Assembly: GCA_045591925.1 (NCBI GenBank)
Contig: JAZNTW010000003.1
Coordinates: 5,039 to 69,038, forward strand
Reading direction: 5' to 3'
Origin: Firm-04 sp045591925
Lineage (GTDB): Bacteria; Bacillota; Clostridia; Oscillospirales; Ruminococcaceae
DNA length: 64,000 nt
How positions within the stretch are numbered: the stretch's first letter is position 1; each line of letters starts with the position of its first letter. This document shows positions 24,445-33,989 of this stretch, one piece after another. Position numbers and translations under genes: made by a program. Below the pieces are notes generated by a model. It was given only the letters and a program-made list of their open reading frames with translations. It had not been told where the DNA came from and did no database searches.

Positions 24445-26736
24445 TCATACAATTTTCCGGATTGTATGCGTCCGGATAAAATGCTCTGCTTCTTTGGCTG
24501 TCATTGGACGTCCATAGAGATAGCCCTGTGCATAATCACATCCGACCTCGCTGAGCATATTTGCCTGCTCCTGCGTTTCAACGCCCTCAGCAAGCGTACT
24601 GATATGCTTGGCTTTCGCAATACGCGCAGCGGAACGGATAATTTCCTGAACGACCTTTTTCTCGTGCATCGTGACGACAAAGGAACGATCCAGCTTGAGA
24701 ACCGTAAACGGCAGGCTCTGCAAGTAGCTCAGCGAAGAATAGCCCGTGCCGAAATCATCCATTGCAAGCTGAATTCCGACCTCGCGCAATTCACGCATCC
24801 GCACGGTCGCCACATCAATATCCTTGAGTGCGAGCGATTCCGTCAGCTCAATTTCAAGATTCTGCGGTCTCAGCTTGTATTTTCTCAATGTATTCAGAAT
24901 TTGTGTGCAAATGTCTTCCTGATAGAAATCGGTACTGCTGAAGTTAATGGAAATCACGGTTTCCGGCAAGCCCATTGTCTGCCAGAGCCGCATCTGCCGA
25001 CAAGCCTCGTCCATCACAAAATTCGTAATCCGTGTAATCAGCGGCGAACGCTCCGCAATCGGAATGAACACACTCGGTTCAATCAAATCACCGGAGTCAT
25101 TGCGCCAGCGAATCAGCGCTTCCAATCCGATCATCTCACCTGTCGCAAGCGAAACCTTCGGCTGATAATACAGCTCCAGCTCATTTTTTATAATTGCCTT
25201 ATGCAGCTTCGTTTCGATATTATTTTCCTGAATAATCGCATCGTGCATTCTCGATGTGTAGCGCGTGATGCTGCCATGCGTCTTTTTGTTCGACGAAATT
25301 GCAAATTCCGCATGATCCATTACGTGCTCGAAGCTGTCGCCGTCCTCCGGCATCCTCGCATAACCGGCAGAGCAGGTCAGGGTATGATGCTGGAGATTAC
25401 CGGTCGCCTTGGTCAGCAGTACGCGCTGAATCTTGCTGACGATCCGTTCCGGCAGCTCCTCATCGCCCGTATCCGGCAGAATCAGCGCAAAGTTATCGCC
25501 GGATATACGCGCACCAAAGCCATCATACGTCAATTCCCGAATGAGAATATTGGCAAAGCTCCGAAGCAGCGAATTGCCCGTTGCGTAACCGCAGGTGTCG
25601 TTAATGAGGTGGAAGCGGTCGATGTCCATGACGATGACCCAGTAAGAAATATTCAGGTTCAGGGTGCGGCGATACAATTCCTCGCCCACATCCATCAGCT
25701 TATTTCGATTCGGGATGCCGGCAATCGAATCCTCATAAGCAGCCTTTTCGATGATCTCATCCTTTTCCTTTTCCGCACTGATGTCGATGACGGTTCCACC
25801 GACAGCAAGCCGTTCGGATTCGGGCTGTACAGTCGCACGGAAGCGGTAGCCATACCAACGATATACGCCGTCCGAAGAACGAACGCGCAGCTCCATGGTT
25901 CCCGTGCGGTCAACATAATACGCCATATATCTGCGCATCATATCAACATGACGTTCAAAAATATCTATATCAAGCGGATAAATCCGTTCTCTGATGTCAT
26001 CGACCGTCACCTTGCCGCTGTTCACGCCAATCATCTTTTGCAGCTTTTCGGAGAGAAACAGCTCGTCCTCACCCTGTTCAACCAGCACCAGACCGACATC
26101 CATCAGCTCCATCGTCAGATTATGTCTGTCCTCGGACTCACTGAGCTGCTTGGAGTAGGTTGCAATCTCAGACTGCATATTTCGGATATCGGCAATATCC
26201 GTACCGATTGAAAGAAGCCATGTTACGCCGTCCTCATTTGTTTCGACCGCAGAGGTATTCCAGATCATATCATGCGGCGCACCATTCCGATCTATAAAGG
26301 AATACTCCTGATTCCGTGCAATTACGATCTCACGGATATCCTCGTCCGTCATTTCCTCTTTGCCGAACAAAATCGGGACGATCTGCTTCGGGCTTTTCTC
26401 ACCGGAGGCTGCAATATCCGTCAGCTCGGAAAGCGTGTCGTTGAAAATCACCTCTGTGAAGCTGTCGTTCCAGAGCATAGCAGGTGATGTTAAATTTTTA
26501 GTAAGATAGTTCAGACGCTTGTGCGCAATATCCATTTTGCGTTTTTCCTGCCGCTTCCGCCGTATTACCATATACATACCGAGAATCAGCGCAACCAGGG
26601 CATACGAATTGAAGATGATATAAACAAGGTCACCCTCGCCCTGATTTCGGTGAAAATACGCGTATAAATTTAAAACAACGGTCAGCAAAGCAAAACCGAC
26701 AACACCATTCACAACCAACTGTTTATTCCATTTCAT
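24445..26736 (-). CDS. c-di-GMP phosphodiesterase with PAS, degenerate GGDEF and EAL domains
   Basis: A 763-residue membrane protein: two helices (~8-60), two PAS-like regions (~85-200 and ~205-330), a GGDEF domain (~345-500) and an EAL domain (~515-760). The GGDEF signature is ARISGDNFAL, so cyclase activity is unlikely. EAL residues are intact: GLEALIRW, INFSSTDF, IELTES, DDFGTGYSSL, LKLDRSF, LAEGVET and AQGYLYGRP. Inference: the protein degrades c-di-GMP, with the GGDEF domain perhaps sensing GTP. It is divergent from the two-component system to its right; AAAGGAG precedes its start. Confidence 0.92.
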   Translation of the reverse strand: MKWNKQLVVNGVVGFALLTVVLNLYAYFHRNQGEGDLVYIIFNSYALVALILGMYMVIRRKRQEKRKMDIAHKRLNYLTKNLTSPAMLWNDSFTEVIFNDTLSELTDIAASGEKSPKQIVPILFGKEEMTDEDIREIVIARNQEYSFIDRNGAPHDMIWNTSAVETNEDGVTWLLSIGTDIADIRNMQSEIATYSKQLSESEDRHNLTMELMDVGLVLVEQGEDELFLSEKLQKMIGVNSGKVTVDDIRERIYPLDIDIFERHVDMMRRYMAYYVDRTGTMELRVRSSDGVYRWYGYRFRATVQPESERLAVGGTVIDISAEKEKDEIIEKAAYEDSIAGIPNRNKLMDVGEELYRRTLNLNISYWVIVMDIDRFHLINDTCGYATGNSLLRSFANILIRELTYDGFGARISGDNFALILPDTGDEELPERIVSKIQRVLLTKATGNLQHHTLTCSAGYARMPEDGDSFEHVMDHAEFAISSNKKTHGSITRYTSRMHDAIIQENNIETKLHKAIIKNELELYYQPKVSLATGEMIGLEALIRWRNDSGDLIEPSVFIPIAERSPLITRITNFVMDEACRQMRLWQTMGLPETVISINFSSTDFYQEDICTQILNTLRKYKLRPQNLEIELTESLALKDIDVATVRMRELREVGIQLAMDDFGTGYSSLSYLQSLPFTVLKLDRSFVVTMHEKKVVQEIIRSAARIAKAKHISTLAEGVETQEQANMLSEVGCDYAQGYLYGRPMTAKEAEHFIRTHTIRKIV

Positions 26737-26861
26737 AGCAGCCTGCTCCTTTCTGCAAGCATATTTCTCGTTCGTGATTTATTTTCTAAAATTAGCTGGT
26801 ATTTGCTGTCATAGGCGTGCCGTTTGGGTACACTACCCCCGATTTTTACGCCTACATTACT

Positions 26862-26890
26862 ATTATACCAAAAAATTCCGTAAATGTCAA
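26862..26890 (-). promoter_or_regulatory. Sigma-A promoter of the EAL-protein gene
   Basis: Minus strand: TTGACA, 17 bp, TATAAT, both hexamers at consensus. Confidence 0.85.
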
Positions 26891-27008
26891 TGTATTCTTG
26901 CACTTTGTGAAAAAGATTTTGAAACAATTTTCACAAAAGGTTCACATTCATATGTTAAAATGTATGATACTAGGTGGTTTCACATAAAATGGAAAGGAAT
27001 CAACCATT

Positions 27009-27677
27009 ATGAAGATACTGATTGTCGATGACGAAATGCACATCCGCAACGTCGTTCGGGAATATGCAGAACACGAGGGATTTAAAGCAGACGAGGCCGG
27101 TGATGGCATGGAAGCTGTCGCAATGGCAAAGGCGCAGGACTATGACCTGATTATCATGGATGTTATGATGCCGCGTCTGGATGGCTTTTCCGCCTGCAAG
27201 GAAATTCGTAAGACCAAGGATACGCCGATTATCATTCTCTCCGCCAGAGACGATGAATACGATCAGCAGCACGGCTTCGATCTCGGCATTGACGATTACG
27301 TGACAAAGCCATTCTCGCCGCCGCTGCTGATGGCGCGCGTAAAGGCTGTCGTTTCCAGAAAAAATGCTTCGCGCAACAACGCCAATGAGCCAATGATCTT
27401 TGAGGGGCTCGAAATCAATATGCCCGGCAGAGAGGTCTATGTGGATGGCAAGCGCGCCAATATGACGCCCAAGGAATACGATTTGCTCTTTTATCTCGTC
27501 AAAAACCGCAACATCGCGCTGACGCGTGATAAGCTGTTGGAGGAGGTCTGGGGCTACGACTTCTTTGGCGACGACCGCACGGTCGATACCCATATCAAAA
27601 TGCTTCGCAACAGCCTCGGTGATTATCGGAAGTTTATCGTAACACTGAGAGGAATGGGATATAAATTTGAAGCGTAA
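27009..27677 (+). CDS. OmpR/PhoB-family response regulator
   Basis: A 222-residue regulator with complete receiver: acidic pair in IVDDE, phosphoacceptor in IIMDVMMPRLDG, Thr/Ser in ILSARD and Lys in VTKPF. The C-terminal winged helix has MTPKEYDLLFYLVKNRNIALTRDKLLEEVWGYD and VDTHIKMLRNSLGD. AAAGGAATC precedes the ATG. The sensor kinase gene overlaps its 3' end, so they form one two-component system. Confidence 0.93.
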   Translation: MKILIVDDEMHIRNVVREYAEHEGFKADEAGDGMEAVAMAKAQDYDLIIMDVMMPRLDGFSACKEIRKTKDTPIIILSARDDEYDQQHGFDLGIDDYVTKPFSPPLLMARVKAVVSRKNASRNNANEPMIFEGLEINMPGREVYVDGKRANMTPKEYDLLFYLVKNRNIALTRDKLLEEVWGYDFFGDDRTVDTHIKMLRNSLGDYRKFIVTLRGMGYKFEA

Positions 27678-29085
27678 GTTTTTCAGAAAGAATTCCATGC
27701 GCCTGAACATCTGGTTCTGGTTCATGGAATTCGTCCTTTTGACGTTTTTGCTTCTTTGGGTCTGTCAGGTCTTGTTTCTGCAAAACTTCTACGACCGCAT
27801 GAAAACCAAAGATGTCATGCAGCTTGCCGATAAGATGATCGCGCTCTATCAATCGGATGATTATACGGAAGAATTCAGCACGCTCGCAACGCAAAACGAC
27901 CTTTGCGTCGAGGTGCGTGACCGGTTCAACCGTTCCATCACACACTATCATTATATGGGCGGCAGCTGCTTTATTCACGGCAACAACAATCACGCAAGCG
28001 AAATTATCCGTCTGGTACGCGAAACAGAGAACGGCATCTATTACGGACAGGATACGCACCCTATCACCAATGTCAATGTCCTGGTCTATGCGCGCGTCAT
28101 CGGGTCGCCGTCCATGCCGGAGGGATATCTGATTCTCAATACGCCGCTGACGCCTGTTTCCGCAACCGTCAGCATCATTCGCCGGCAGCTTGTTATCATT
28201 ACGGTTCTTCTCGTGCTGATTGCCGCCGTGCTCTCCATGATCGTATCCGACCGGCTGGCAAAGCCGATCGTCCGCGTCACAAAGGATGCGCAGCAGCTCG
28301 CACATGGTAAATACGATATCCAGTTCGACGGAACCGGTTACGATGAAGCCGAACGTCTCGCGGAAACGCTGACCTATGCCAGCCATGAGATCAACCGTGT
28401 GGACACGATGCAGCGTGACCTCATTGCCAATGCGTCACATGACCTGCGTACACCATTGACGATGCTCAAGGCGTATGCGGAAATGATCCGCGATCTTTCC
28501 GGTGATAATCCCGTCAAGCGCGCCGAGCATTTGCAGGTCATCATCGAGGAAACCGACCGCTTAACGGCACTTGTCAATGATATTCTCGATCTTTCCAAAT
28601 ACGAAAACGGCAAGATGAAGCTGGAACGCTCCGAATTCGACATGGAATATCGTCTGAACGAAATCGTGGAGCGCTATATCGGACTGAGCGATGTCTCCGG
28701 CTACAACTTTACACTCGAAACGGACGGCGAGGCAATCGTCAACTGTGATGCTGTAAAAATCGAGCAGGTCATTTGCAATCTGATGAACAACGCCATGAAT
28801 TACAGCGGCAAAGATAAGCAGATATTCGTCAAATTGCAGCATCTTCCGGAGGGCATCCGGATATCCGTTCGCGATACGGGCGAGGGTATGGATCAGGAAA
28901 CACTCTCGCGCATTTTTGATAAGTATTACCGCAGCGAAAACTATAAGAGAGAGGTGCGCGGCACCGGACTTGGACTCTCCATCGTCAAGGCGATTCTGCG
29001 AATGCACGATTATGCGTTCGGTGTGGACAGCACCATCGGTGTCGGCTCGACATTCTGGTTTTTGATTCACCCATCCGATCAATAA
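27667..29085 (+). CDS. Sensor histidine kinase
   Basis: A 472-residue kinase with an N-terminal helix (~12-38), an extracellular sensor (~40-175), a second helix (VIITVLLVLIAAVLSMIV), HAMP (~200-255), HisKA with NASHDLRTPLTMLKAYAEM, and a catalytic domain with N-box NLMNNAMNYS, G1 DTGEGMD and G2 GTGLGLSIVK. The TTG start at 27667 overlaps the regulator by 11 bases; ATG 27697 is an alternative. Inducing signal unknown. Confidence 0.92.
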   Translation: MKRKFFRKNSMRLNIWFWFMEFVLLTFLLLWVCQVLFLQNFYDRMKTKDVMQLADKMIALYQSDDYTEEFSTLATQNDLCVEVRDRFNRSITHYHYMGGSCFIHGNNNHASEIIRLVRETENGIYYGQDTHPITNVNVLVYARVIGSPSMPEGYLILNTPLTPVSATVSIIRRQLVIITVLLVLIAAVLSMIVSDRLAKPIVRVTKDAQQLAHGKYDIQFDGTGYDEAERLAETLTYASHEINRVDTMQRDLIANASHDLRTPLTMLKAYAEMIRDLSGDNPVKRAEHLQVIIEETDRLTALVNDILDLSKYENGKMKLERSEFDMEYRLNEIVERYIGLSDVSGYNFTLETDGEAIVNCDAVKIEQVICNLMNNAMNYSGKDKQIFVKLQHLPEGIRISVRDTGEGMDQETLSRIFDKYYRSENYKREVRGTGLGLSIVKAILRMHDYAFGVDSTIGVGSTFWFLIHPSDQ

Positions 29086-29178
29086 GCATTCGGAATCGCA
29101 AAATGCACGGATTTGCATATAAGTCTCAAGGTCTGGCACGGTTTTCTCGGCATGGTATACAAATCTCAAATGTGACTC

Positions 29179-29207
29179 TTGACTTTTTCCTGATTTTACT
29201 GTATAAT
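29179..29207 (+). promoter_or_regulatory. Sigma-A promoter of rpmH
   Basis: TTGACT, 17 bp, TATAAT; the leader of ~135 bases to rpmH shows no feature I recognise. Confidence 0.85.
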
Positions 29208-29345
29208 CAGACCTTGTAGGGGTATCTTTGTTCAGAGCATACTATATTATAGTTGTTTACGAATACCCAACGAAAAGTACTGTAATCCGCTGTACCGCAA
29301 TGCTGCGGTGCATCATGATACAAAAGAAAAGGAGTGACGATTTCC

Positions 29346-29480
29346 ATGAAAAGAACATACCAGCCGAAGAAAAGACACCGCAAGATGGAGCATGGCTTCC
29401 GGAAGCGTATGGCAACCGCGAATGGTCGCAAGGTTCTGGCTCGCCGCCGTGCAAAGGGTCGTGCAAAGCTGACCTATTGA
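29346..29480 (+). CDS. rpmH: 50S ribosomal protein L34
   Basis: A 44-residue basic protein, MKRTYQPKKRHRKMEHGFRK at the start and ARRRAKGRAKLTY at the end, standard for L34. AAAGGAG lies upstream. It opens the origin-proximal run rpmH-rnpA-yidD-yidC-jag-mnmE-mnmG-rsmG. In many Firmicutes dnaA lies divergently next to it; here a two-component system does. Confidence 0.96.
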   Translation: MKRTYQPKKRHRKMEHGFRKRMATANGRKVLARRRAKGRAKLTY

Positions 29481-29497
29481 TCCGATACGCAAGTAAG

Positions 29498-29526
29498 AGG
29501 GCCACAAGATATTGTGGTCCTTTTTT
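29498..29526 (+). terminator. Attenuator-like terminator between rpmH and rnpA
   Basis: AGGGCCACA/TGTGGTCCT stem with TTTTTT. Because rnpA has no clear promoter of its own, partial readthrough is likely. Confidence 0.8.
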
Positions 29527-29564
29527 ACTATGCGAAACACCGTACTGCCTAAAGGGTAATTTAT

Positions 29565-29978
29565 ATGCTTTTTACGCAAATTCTCAATCAGAACGCCGAT
29601 TTTCAACGGCTTTACCGTTCCGGTGCGTTCTGCTCATTGGGCAGTGCATTGCTCTATGTCAGACCCAATCACCTGCCCTATAATCGTCTCGGTATCACTG
29701 CCGGCAAAAAAATCGGCAATGCCGTAAAACGCAACCGCGCCAAGCGTATCATACGTGAGGCGTATCGTGCTGCCGAGCCGATGCTCCCAATCGGAATTGA
29801 TCTCGTCGTCGTCGCAAGAAGCTCTCTGCCGGAGCAGTCCTCTGTCATCCTGACAGACCGCTTCCTGACAAACGGTGTCCGACATTGCTGCGGCGTCAGC
29901 AGCGGGAAAATCCCCTGCACACCCAATCCGCAAAATCAGAAAAATCGCGGCAAGAAACACACCGCGCGACAGTCATGA
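29565..29978 (+). CDS. rnpA: Ribonuclease P protein component
   Basis: A 137-residue basic protein that assists RNase P RNA in cleaving tRNA 5' leaders. The family RNR motif is KKIGNAVKRNRAKRIIREAYR; N-terminal NADFQRLYRSG and IDLVVVARSS also fit. The C-terminal ~20 residues are an extra polar tail. It overlaps yidD by ATGA. Confidence 0.93.
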   Translation: MLFTQILNQNADFQRLYRSGAFCSLGSALLYVRPNHLPYNRLGITAGKKIGNAVKRNRAKRIIREAYRAAEPMLPIGIDLVVVARSSLPEQSSVILTDRFLTNGVRHCCGVSSGKIPCTPNPQNQKNRGKKHTARQS

Positions 29979-30328
29979 AGCTGCTGCGGTATCTCTATTC
30001 CGCGCCGATACGCTTTTATCGCCGGTTTATCTCACCGCTGTTTCCGCCAGTCTGCCTCTATAGGCCAAGCTGCTCTGCCTATGCGCTCGGCGCGATCGAA
30101 CGCTTCGGCATTATCCGCGGCACATGGCTCGGTACGCTCCGGATTCTGCGCTGTAATCCGTTTTCAAAAGGCGGCTGGGACCCTGTCCCATTAGAATTCG
30201 ACCTACTCGGCAGGCATCGGATTCCGCAGCCTGACCCGCTTTCAAAAGCACAGCGAACGGCGCTCGAATATGATTTTTTACTTGCAAGCCGCACAAAATG
30301 GCACGGCAAACACTCTGTGCCGAAATAA
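29975..30328 (+). CDS. yidD: Membrane protein insertion efficiency factor YidD
   Basis: A 117-residue protein. The conserved part is complete: LYSAPIRFYRRFISPLFPP, CLYRPSCSAYALGAIERFG, RILRCNPFSKGGWDPVP. The family is usually ~70-85 residues; this copy has ~35 extra C-terminal residues. It is thought to help YidC-dependent membrane insertion, in line with its place between rnpA and yidC. Start overlaps the rnpA stop by four bases. Confidence 0.92.
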   Translation: MKLLRYLYSAPIRFYRRFISPLFPPVCLYRPSCSAYALGAIERFGIIRGTWLGTLRILRCNPFSKGGWDPVPLEFDLLGRHRIPQPDPLSKAQRTALEYDFLLASRTKWHGKHSVPK

Positions 30329-30373
30329 CAGACATCATATTGTCCAGTGTTCCATGGATCGGAGGATACGCAT

Positions 30374-31513
30374 TTGAGTCTCATCGCAAAAGTACTCGGC
30401 TGGATCATGTACCTGATTTATCAACTGATTCCCAGCTACGGCATCGCTATTATTTTGTTTACGATAGTGGTCAAGCTGCTCACATTGCCAAACACTTACA
30501 AAATGCAGATCAACTCGGCGCGACAGGGTCTTCTTGCGCCGAAGCTCGAAAAAATCAGAAAGTCGTTTGTAAACAATCCGCAGCGCATTCAGGAGGAGCA
30601 GAATAAGCTCTTTCAGGAGGAGGGTATCAATCAGACCGCCGGTTGTCTCGGTTCTATTCTGACTATGGTACTGCTGCTCGGTGTTTATCAGGTTGTTATG
30701 CAGCCGCTGACCTATGTTCTGCGCCTTGCGCCTGAGCGAATCACAGAAGCAAAAGACCTGCTGATGAGCTGGCTTGAGTCACAGAACATCGTTGAAAAGA
30801 ATCTTTCTGCAAGACCTGAGCTGCTGCTGCTGAAATATGCAAAAACCAATCCTGAAGTCTTCAGCGAGCTTGGTGATTTCACAGAGAAGCTGAGCAGCTT
30901 CAACAACAACTTCCTCGGCTTTGACCTTGCCGGCGTTCCGAGTCTGCATCCTGAAAATGGCTGGAGCTTTACGGCGGTCATGCTCATTCTTCTGCCGGTT
31001 CTATCTACTGTCATGACGCTGATTTCTACTGTTATCACACAGCGTCACACCAAAAAAATCAATCCGGCTGCTGCACAGACATCGGCAGCAATGAACATCA
31101 TGCTCTATACCATGCCGCTCTGGACGCTCTGGATCGGTATGTCCGTACCGGCTGGTCTGAGCTTCTACTGGCTCGTCAGTGGTGCAGTTTCGCTCGCTGT
31201 TCAGCTTGCCCTTTATAAGTATCTGTCCGGCGAACGTCTGCTGAAAATCAATGAGCGCGAAAAGCAGAAGCAGATTGCAAAGGGTCCGACATGGATGCAG
31301 CGTATGATGGAAGAATCCCAAAGACAGCTTGCCGAGGAGCAGAATGCTGCAAACGGCAACGGCAATCGCACCCGTTATATGGACGGCGATGATGGTATGT
31401 CCCGTAAGGAACGTGCTGAATATGAAAAAACGCTGATAGAAGCAGCCAGAAAACGCGCTGCTTTGAAATACGGAGACGCAGTTCCGGAGGAGACAGGCTC
31501 CGAGCCGGATTGA
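30374..31513 (+). CDS. yidC: YidC/Oxa1-type membrane insertase
   Basis: A 379-residue membrane protein. The Oxa1 core includes YGIAIILFTIVVKLLTLPN, the charged cytosolic loop with MQINSARQGLLAPKLEKIRKSF, and later helices (VMLILLPVLSTVMTLISTVIT; LYTMPLWTLWIGMSVPAGLSFYWLVSGAVS). The C-terminal ~90 residues are a charged cytosolic tail. The TTG start at 30374 is 8 bases after GGAGG. No lipobox is seen, unlike Bacillus SpoIIIJ. Confidence 0.92.
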   Translation: MSLIAKVLGWIMYLIYQLIPSYGIAIILFTIVVKLLTLPNTYKMQINSARQGLLAPKLEKIRKSFVNNPQRIQEEQNKLFQEEGINQTAGCLGSILTMVLLLGVYQVVMQPLTYVLRLAPERITEAKDLLMSWLESQNIVEKNLSARPELLLLKYAKTNPEVFSELGDFTEKLSSFNNNFLGFDLAGVPSLHPENGWSFTAVMLILLPVLSTVMTLISTVITQRHTKKINPAAAQTSAAMNIMLYTMPLWTLWIGMSVPAGLSFYWLVSGAVSLAVQLALYKYLSGERLLKINEREKQKQIAKGPTWMQRMMEESQRQLAEEQNAANGNGNRTRYMDGDDGMSRKERAEYEKTLIEAARKRAALKYGDAVPEETGSEPD

Positions 31514-31551
31514 TTCTCCGCAAATTAAAAACGAAGGGAGATCAGATCGAA

Positions 31552-32565
31552 ATGACTGAAATCTTTAGTGCTCCCACCCTAGAGGAAGCGAAGCAAAAGG
31601 CAGCAAGTGCGTTCGGCGTACCGGTTGCCGAGATTACATTTCAGGTTTTGGATGAGCCGAAGCGTTCGCTGCTCGGTGGACTCTTTGGTAAAAAAGAGGA
31701 ATACCGCATAGAGGCAAGCTACACCGCTCCGGTTGTTGAAGAAGCGGAAGAAGTGGAAACCGAGGTCGCTCCGGCTGAAGAAATCGCTGCCGTGGCTGCT
31801 GTCGTTGAAGAAGCTGCTGACCCCACAGACGATGACGCTGCAAAACCGGAAGTTTCAGAAGAAATTCAGCTTGAAAAAATGCAGATTGGTGCTGCATATC
31901 TCGAACAAGTTCTTGCACAGCTTGCACCCGATGTCAAGTGCACCGGCAAGCTCGACAATGGCATCCTGTTTTCACTTGACGGCAATGGCGCCGGTGGTTT
32001 GATTGGCAGACGCGGCGATACGCTCGACGCACTCCAGTACCTCACTTCCATGGTTGCCAATCGCGGTGACAAGGACTATGTCCGCTTGACCATCGACACC
32101 TGCGGCTATCGCGAAAAACGCAGAAAAGCCTTGCAGGAGCTTGCACAGCGCATCAGCAAGAGCGTACTTCGTACCGGCAGAAGCGTTGCACTCGAACCCA
32201 TGAATCCGTATGAGCGCCGCATCATTCATTCTGCGGTTACGGAAATCGAGGGTGTTTCCTCCCATTCCTCCGGCGAAGAGCCGAATCGTAAGGTCATTAT
32301 CACCAACGATTCCGCACCGGAATACAAGCGTGATGACCGAAATGCACGCAGCATCCGCGATGGCGGCAAGTTCAATCGCAACGATCGCCGCGGCAATCAC
32401 AAGGGCGGCAGACGCAATGAACATAGTAGTGATCGCAGAGATCGCCGTCCTAGCGGTGAAGGTCCGCGCAAGCTCGATCTTTCCACCAGCTTTGAAAAGG
32501 ATTATAAGCGTCCGAAGCCGGAAGATGCTCTGAATGCCGGTGTTTACGGTAAAATTGATTTTTGA
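31552..32565 (+). CDS. jag: Jag/KhpB RNA-binding protein (Jag-N, KH, R3H)
   Basis: A 337-residue protein. Jag_N (~1-55) has RSLLGGLFGKKEEYRIEA; an acidic linker with AEEVETEVAPAEE follows; the KH domain has GAGGLIGRRGDTLDALQYL; the R3H domain has EPMNPYERRIIHSAVTEIEGVSSHSSGEEPNRKV. The C-terminal ~80 residues are rich in Arg/Asp/Gly/Asn. KhpB with KhpA binds RNA and affects cell division. Located directly after yidC as usual; GGGAG site for ATG 31552. Confidence 0.94.
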   Translation: MTEIFSAPTLEEAKQKAASAFGVPVAEITFQVLDEPKRSLLGGLFGKKEEYRIEASYTAPVVEEAEEVETEVAPAEEIAAVAAVVEEAADPTDDDAAKPEVSEEIQLEKMQIGAAYLEQVLAQLAPDVKCTGKLDNGILFSLDGNGAGGLIGRRGDTLDALQYLTSMVANRGDKDYVRLTIDTCGYREKRRKALQELAQRISKSVLRTGRSVALEPMNPYERRIIHSAVTEIEGVSSHSSGEEPNRKVIITNDSAPEYKRDDRNARSIRDGGKFNRNDRRGNHKGGRRNEHSSDRRDRRPSGEGPRKLDLSTSFEKDYKRPKPEDALNAGVYGKIDF

Positions 32566-32570
32566 ACCAA

Positions 32571-32603
32571 GAGGGCGGCTTAATTGCCGCCCTTCTTTTT
32601 TGA
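32571..32603 (+). terminator. Terminator after jag
   Basis: GAGGGCGGC/GCCGCCCTTC stem followed by TTTTTT, just before mnmE. Confidence 0.82.
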
Positions 32604-32610
32604 GGTTGCT

Positions 32611-33957
32611 ATGAATACTGTTGCTGCGATTTCAACCCCGAATGCAGCCGGCGGAATTGCAATGATCCGAATATCCGGAGATCAGGCAATCGCCGCCGCT
32701 GCGCAAATATTTGTACCATTTGGCAATACAAAAGTCGAGGAGATGCGGGGATATACCTGTGCATACGGCTGGATCTCCGATGAAGGACAGCGGCTCGATG
32801 ATGTCGTATTGACCGTGTTTCGCGCGCCGCACAGCTATACCGGCGAGGATACCGTTGAAATTACCTGTCACGGCGGCATCTATCTCTCAAAACAGATTTT
32901 ATCGCTGTTATTCCGATTCGGCTGTGAACCGGCAGGCGCAGGTGAATTCACAAAGCGCGCATTCCTGAATGGAAAACTTTCTCTTTCGCAGGCAGAAGCC
33001 GTCATGGATGTCATTCGTGCGGACGGTGCGGCCTCGCTTCGTCAGGCAAATCTTGCAAAGCAGGGAAAACTGAACGAACGTATGTTTGCGGTTAGCGATC
33101 GACTTGTTGAGATGATGTCGGCGTTTGCCTATTGGCTCGATGATGCAGAAGAAATGCCGCCGGAGCTTGAACGTTCGACCTTGCTTACGGATTTACAAAC
33201 ACTGCATTCTGAATTGCAAACGATGTCTGCTGAGTATCAGAACGGTCGGATTCTTCGCGAAGGCATTCGAACTGTATTACTCGGAAAACCCAATGCCGGC
33301 AAATCCTCTGTCATGAACTGGCTGTGCGGTATGCAGCGCAGCATCGTCACCGAATATGCAGGAACAACACGTGATATCGTTACCGAACAAGTGAAAATCG
33401 GCGAATTTACGCTGCTTTTATCTGACACAGCCGGTCTGCGCGAAACAGAAAATGTCATCGAATCCATTGGTGTTTCACAAGCATATCAGGCGCTTGAAAC
33501 TGCTGATTTTATCATTTACGTCATTGACGCTGCTGTTGGTTTACAGGCAGATGATATAGATATCATCCATTCGTGCAAGGATCGTCCGTTGCTCGTTTTG
33601 TGGAACAAATCTGATATCTGCCATACAGCACCTCCGACGCTTGATGTCCCTACACTTTCCATCTCGGCAATTCAAGCAGATTCATTCGCGCCATTGGAAG
33701 AACAAATCAATCTGATTTTCCGTGATGCTGCGTTCACCAATCAGCCTGTTATCATGAATGAACGGCAAAACGCGCTGATTTTGCGCGCAGATCAGTGCAT
33801 CCAAAATTGCTGTGAGCTTTTGTCACAGGAGGCAGAGCTTGATATGATCTATATGGAATTTGAGATGGCAGCCCATGCACTGCGGGAAATTGACGGCAGC
33901 GATGTGACGGATGATGTTGTTGAGGGCGTTTTCTCGAAGTTCTGTGTCGGAAAATAA
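32611..33957 (+). CDS. mnmE: tRNA modification GTPase MnmE
   Basis: A 448-residue protein. The N-domain opens with TVAAISTPNAAGGIAMIRISG; the G domain has G1 LLGKPNAGKSSVMNWL, G3 DTAGLRET and G4 NKSD; it ends with FSKFCVGK, the C-terminal Cys motif of MnmE. With MnmG it installs the 5-carboxymethylaminomethyl group on U34. The parS palindrome starts one base after the stop. Confidence 0.95.
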   Translation: MNTVAAISTPNAAGGIAMIRISGDQAIAAAAQIFVPFGNTKVEEMRGYTCAYGWISDEGQRLDDVVLTVFRAPHSYTGEDTVEITCHGGIYLSKQILSLLFRFGCEPAGAGEFTKRAFLNGKLSLSQAEAVMDVIRADGAASLRQANLAKQGKLNERMFAVSDRLVEMMSAFAYWLDDAEEMPPELERSTLLTDLQTLHSELQTMSAEYQNGRILREGIRTVLLGKPNAGKSSVMNWLCGMQRSIVTEYAGTTRDIVTEQVKIGEFTLLLSDTAGLRETENVIESIGVSQAYQALETADFIIYVIDAAVGLQADDIDIIHSCKDRPLLVLWNKSDICHTAPPTLDVPTLSISAIQADSFAPLEEQINLIFRDAAFTNQPVIMNERQNALILRADQCIQNCCELLSQEAELDMIYMEFEMAAHALREIDGSDVTDDVVEGVFSKFCVGK

Positions 33958-33958
33958 T

Positions 33959-33974
33959 GTTCCACGTGGAACAT
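33959..33974. promoter_or_regulatory. parS site 1 (ParB/Spo0J binding)
   Basis: Perfect 16-bp palindrome TGTTCCACGTGGAACA in the mnmE-mnmG gap. This is a recognised high-affinity variant of the bacterial parS consensus. It marks an origin-proximal locus. Confidence 0.92.
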
Positions 33975-33989
33975 AAAGGAGTATCTATC

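Noticed and set aside
24466..26211. A 581-codon ORF on the plus strand
   Set aside because: It is the shadow frame of the GGDEF-EAL gene on the opposite strand, which has clear domain motifs.
29086..29345. A replication origin (oriC) next to rpmH
   Set aside because: No TTATCCACA-type DnaA boxes or AT-rich unwinding region cluster here; only scattered single matches occur elsewhere, such as TTATCCACA inside pfkA near 23290 and TGTGCATAA near 6769.
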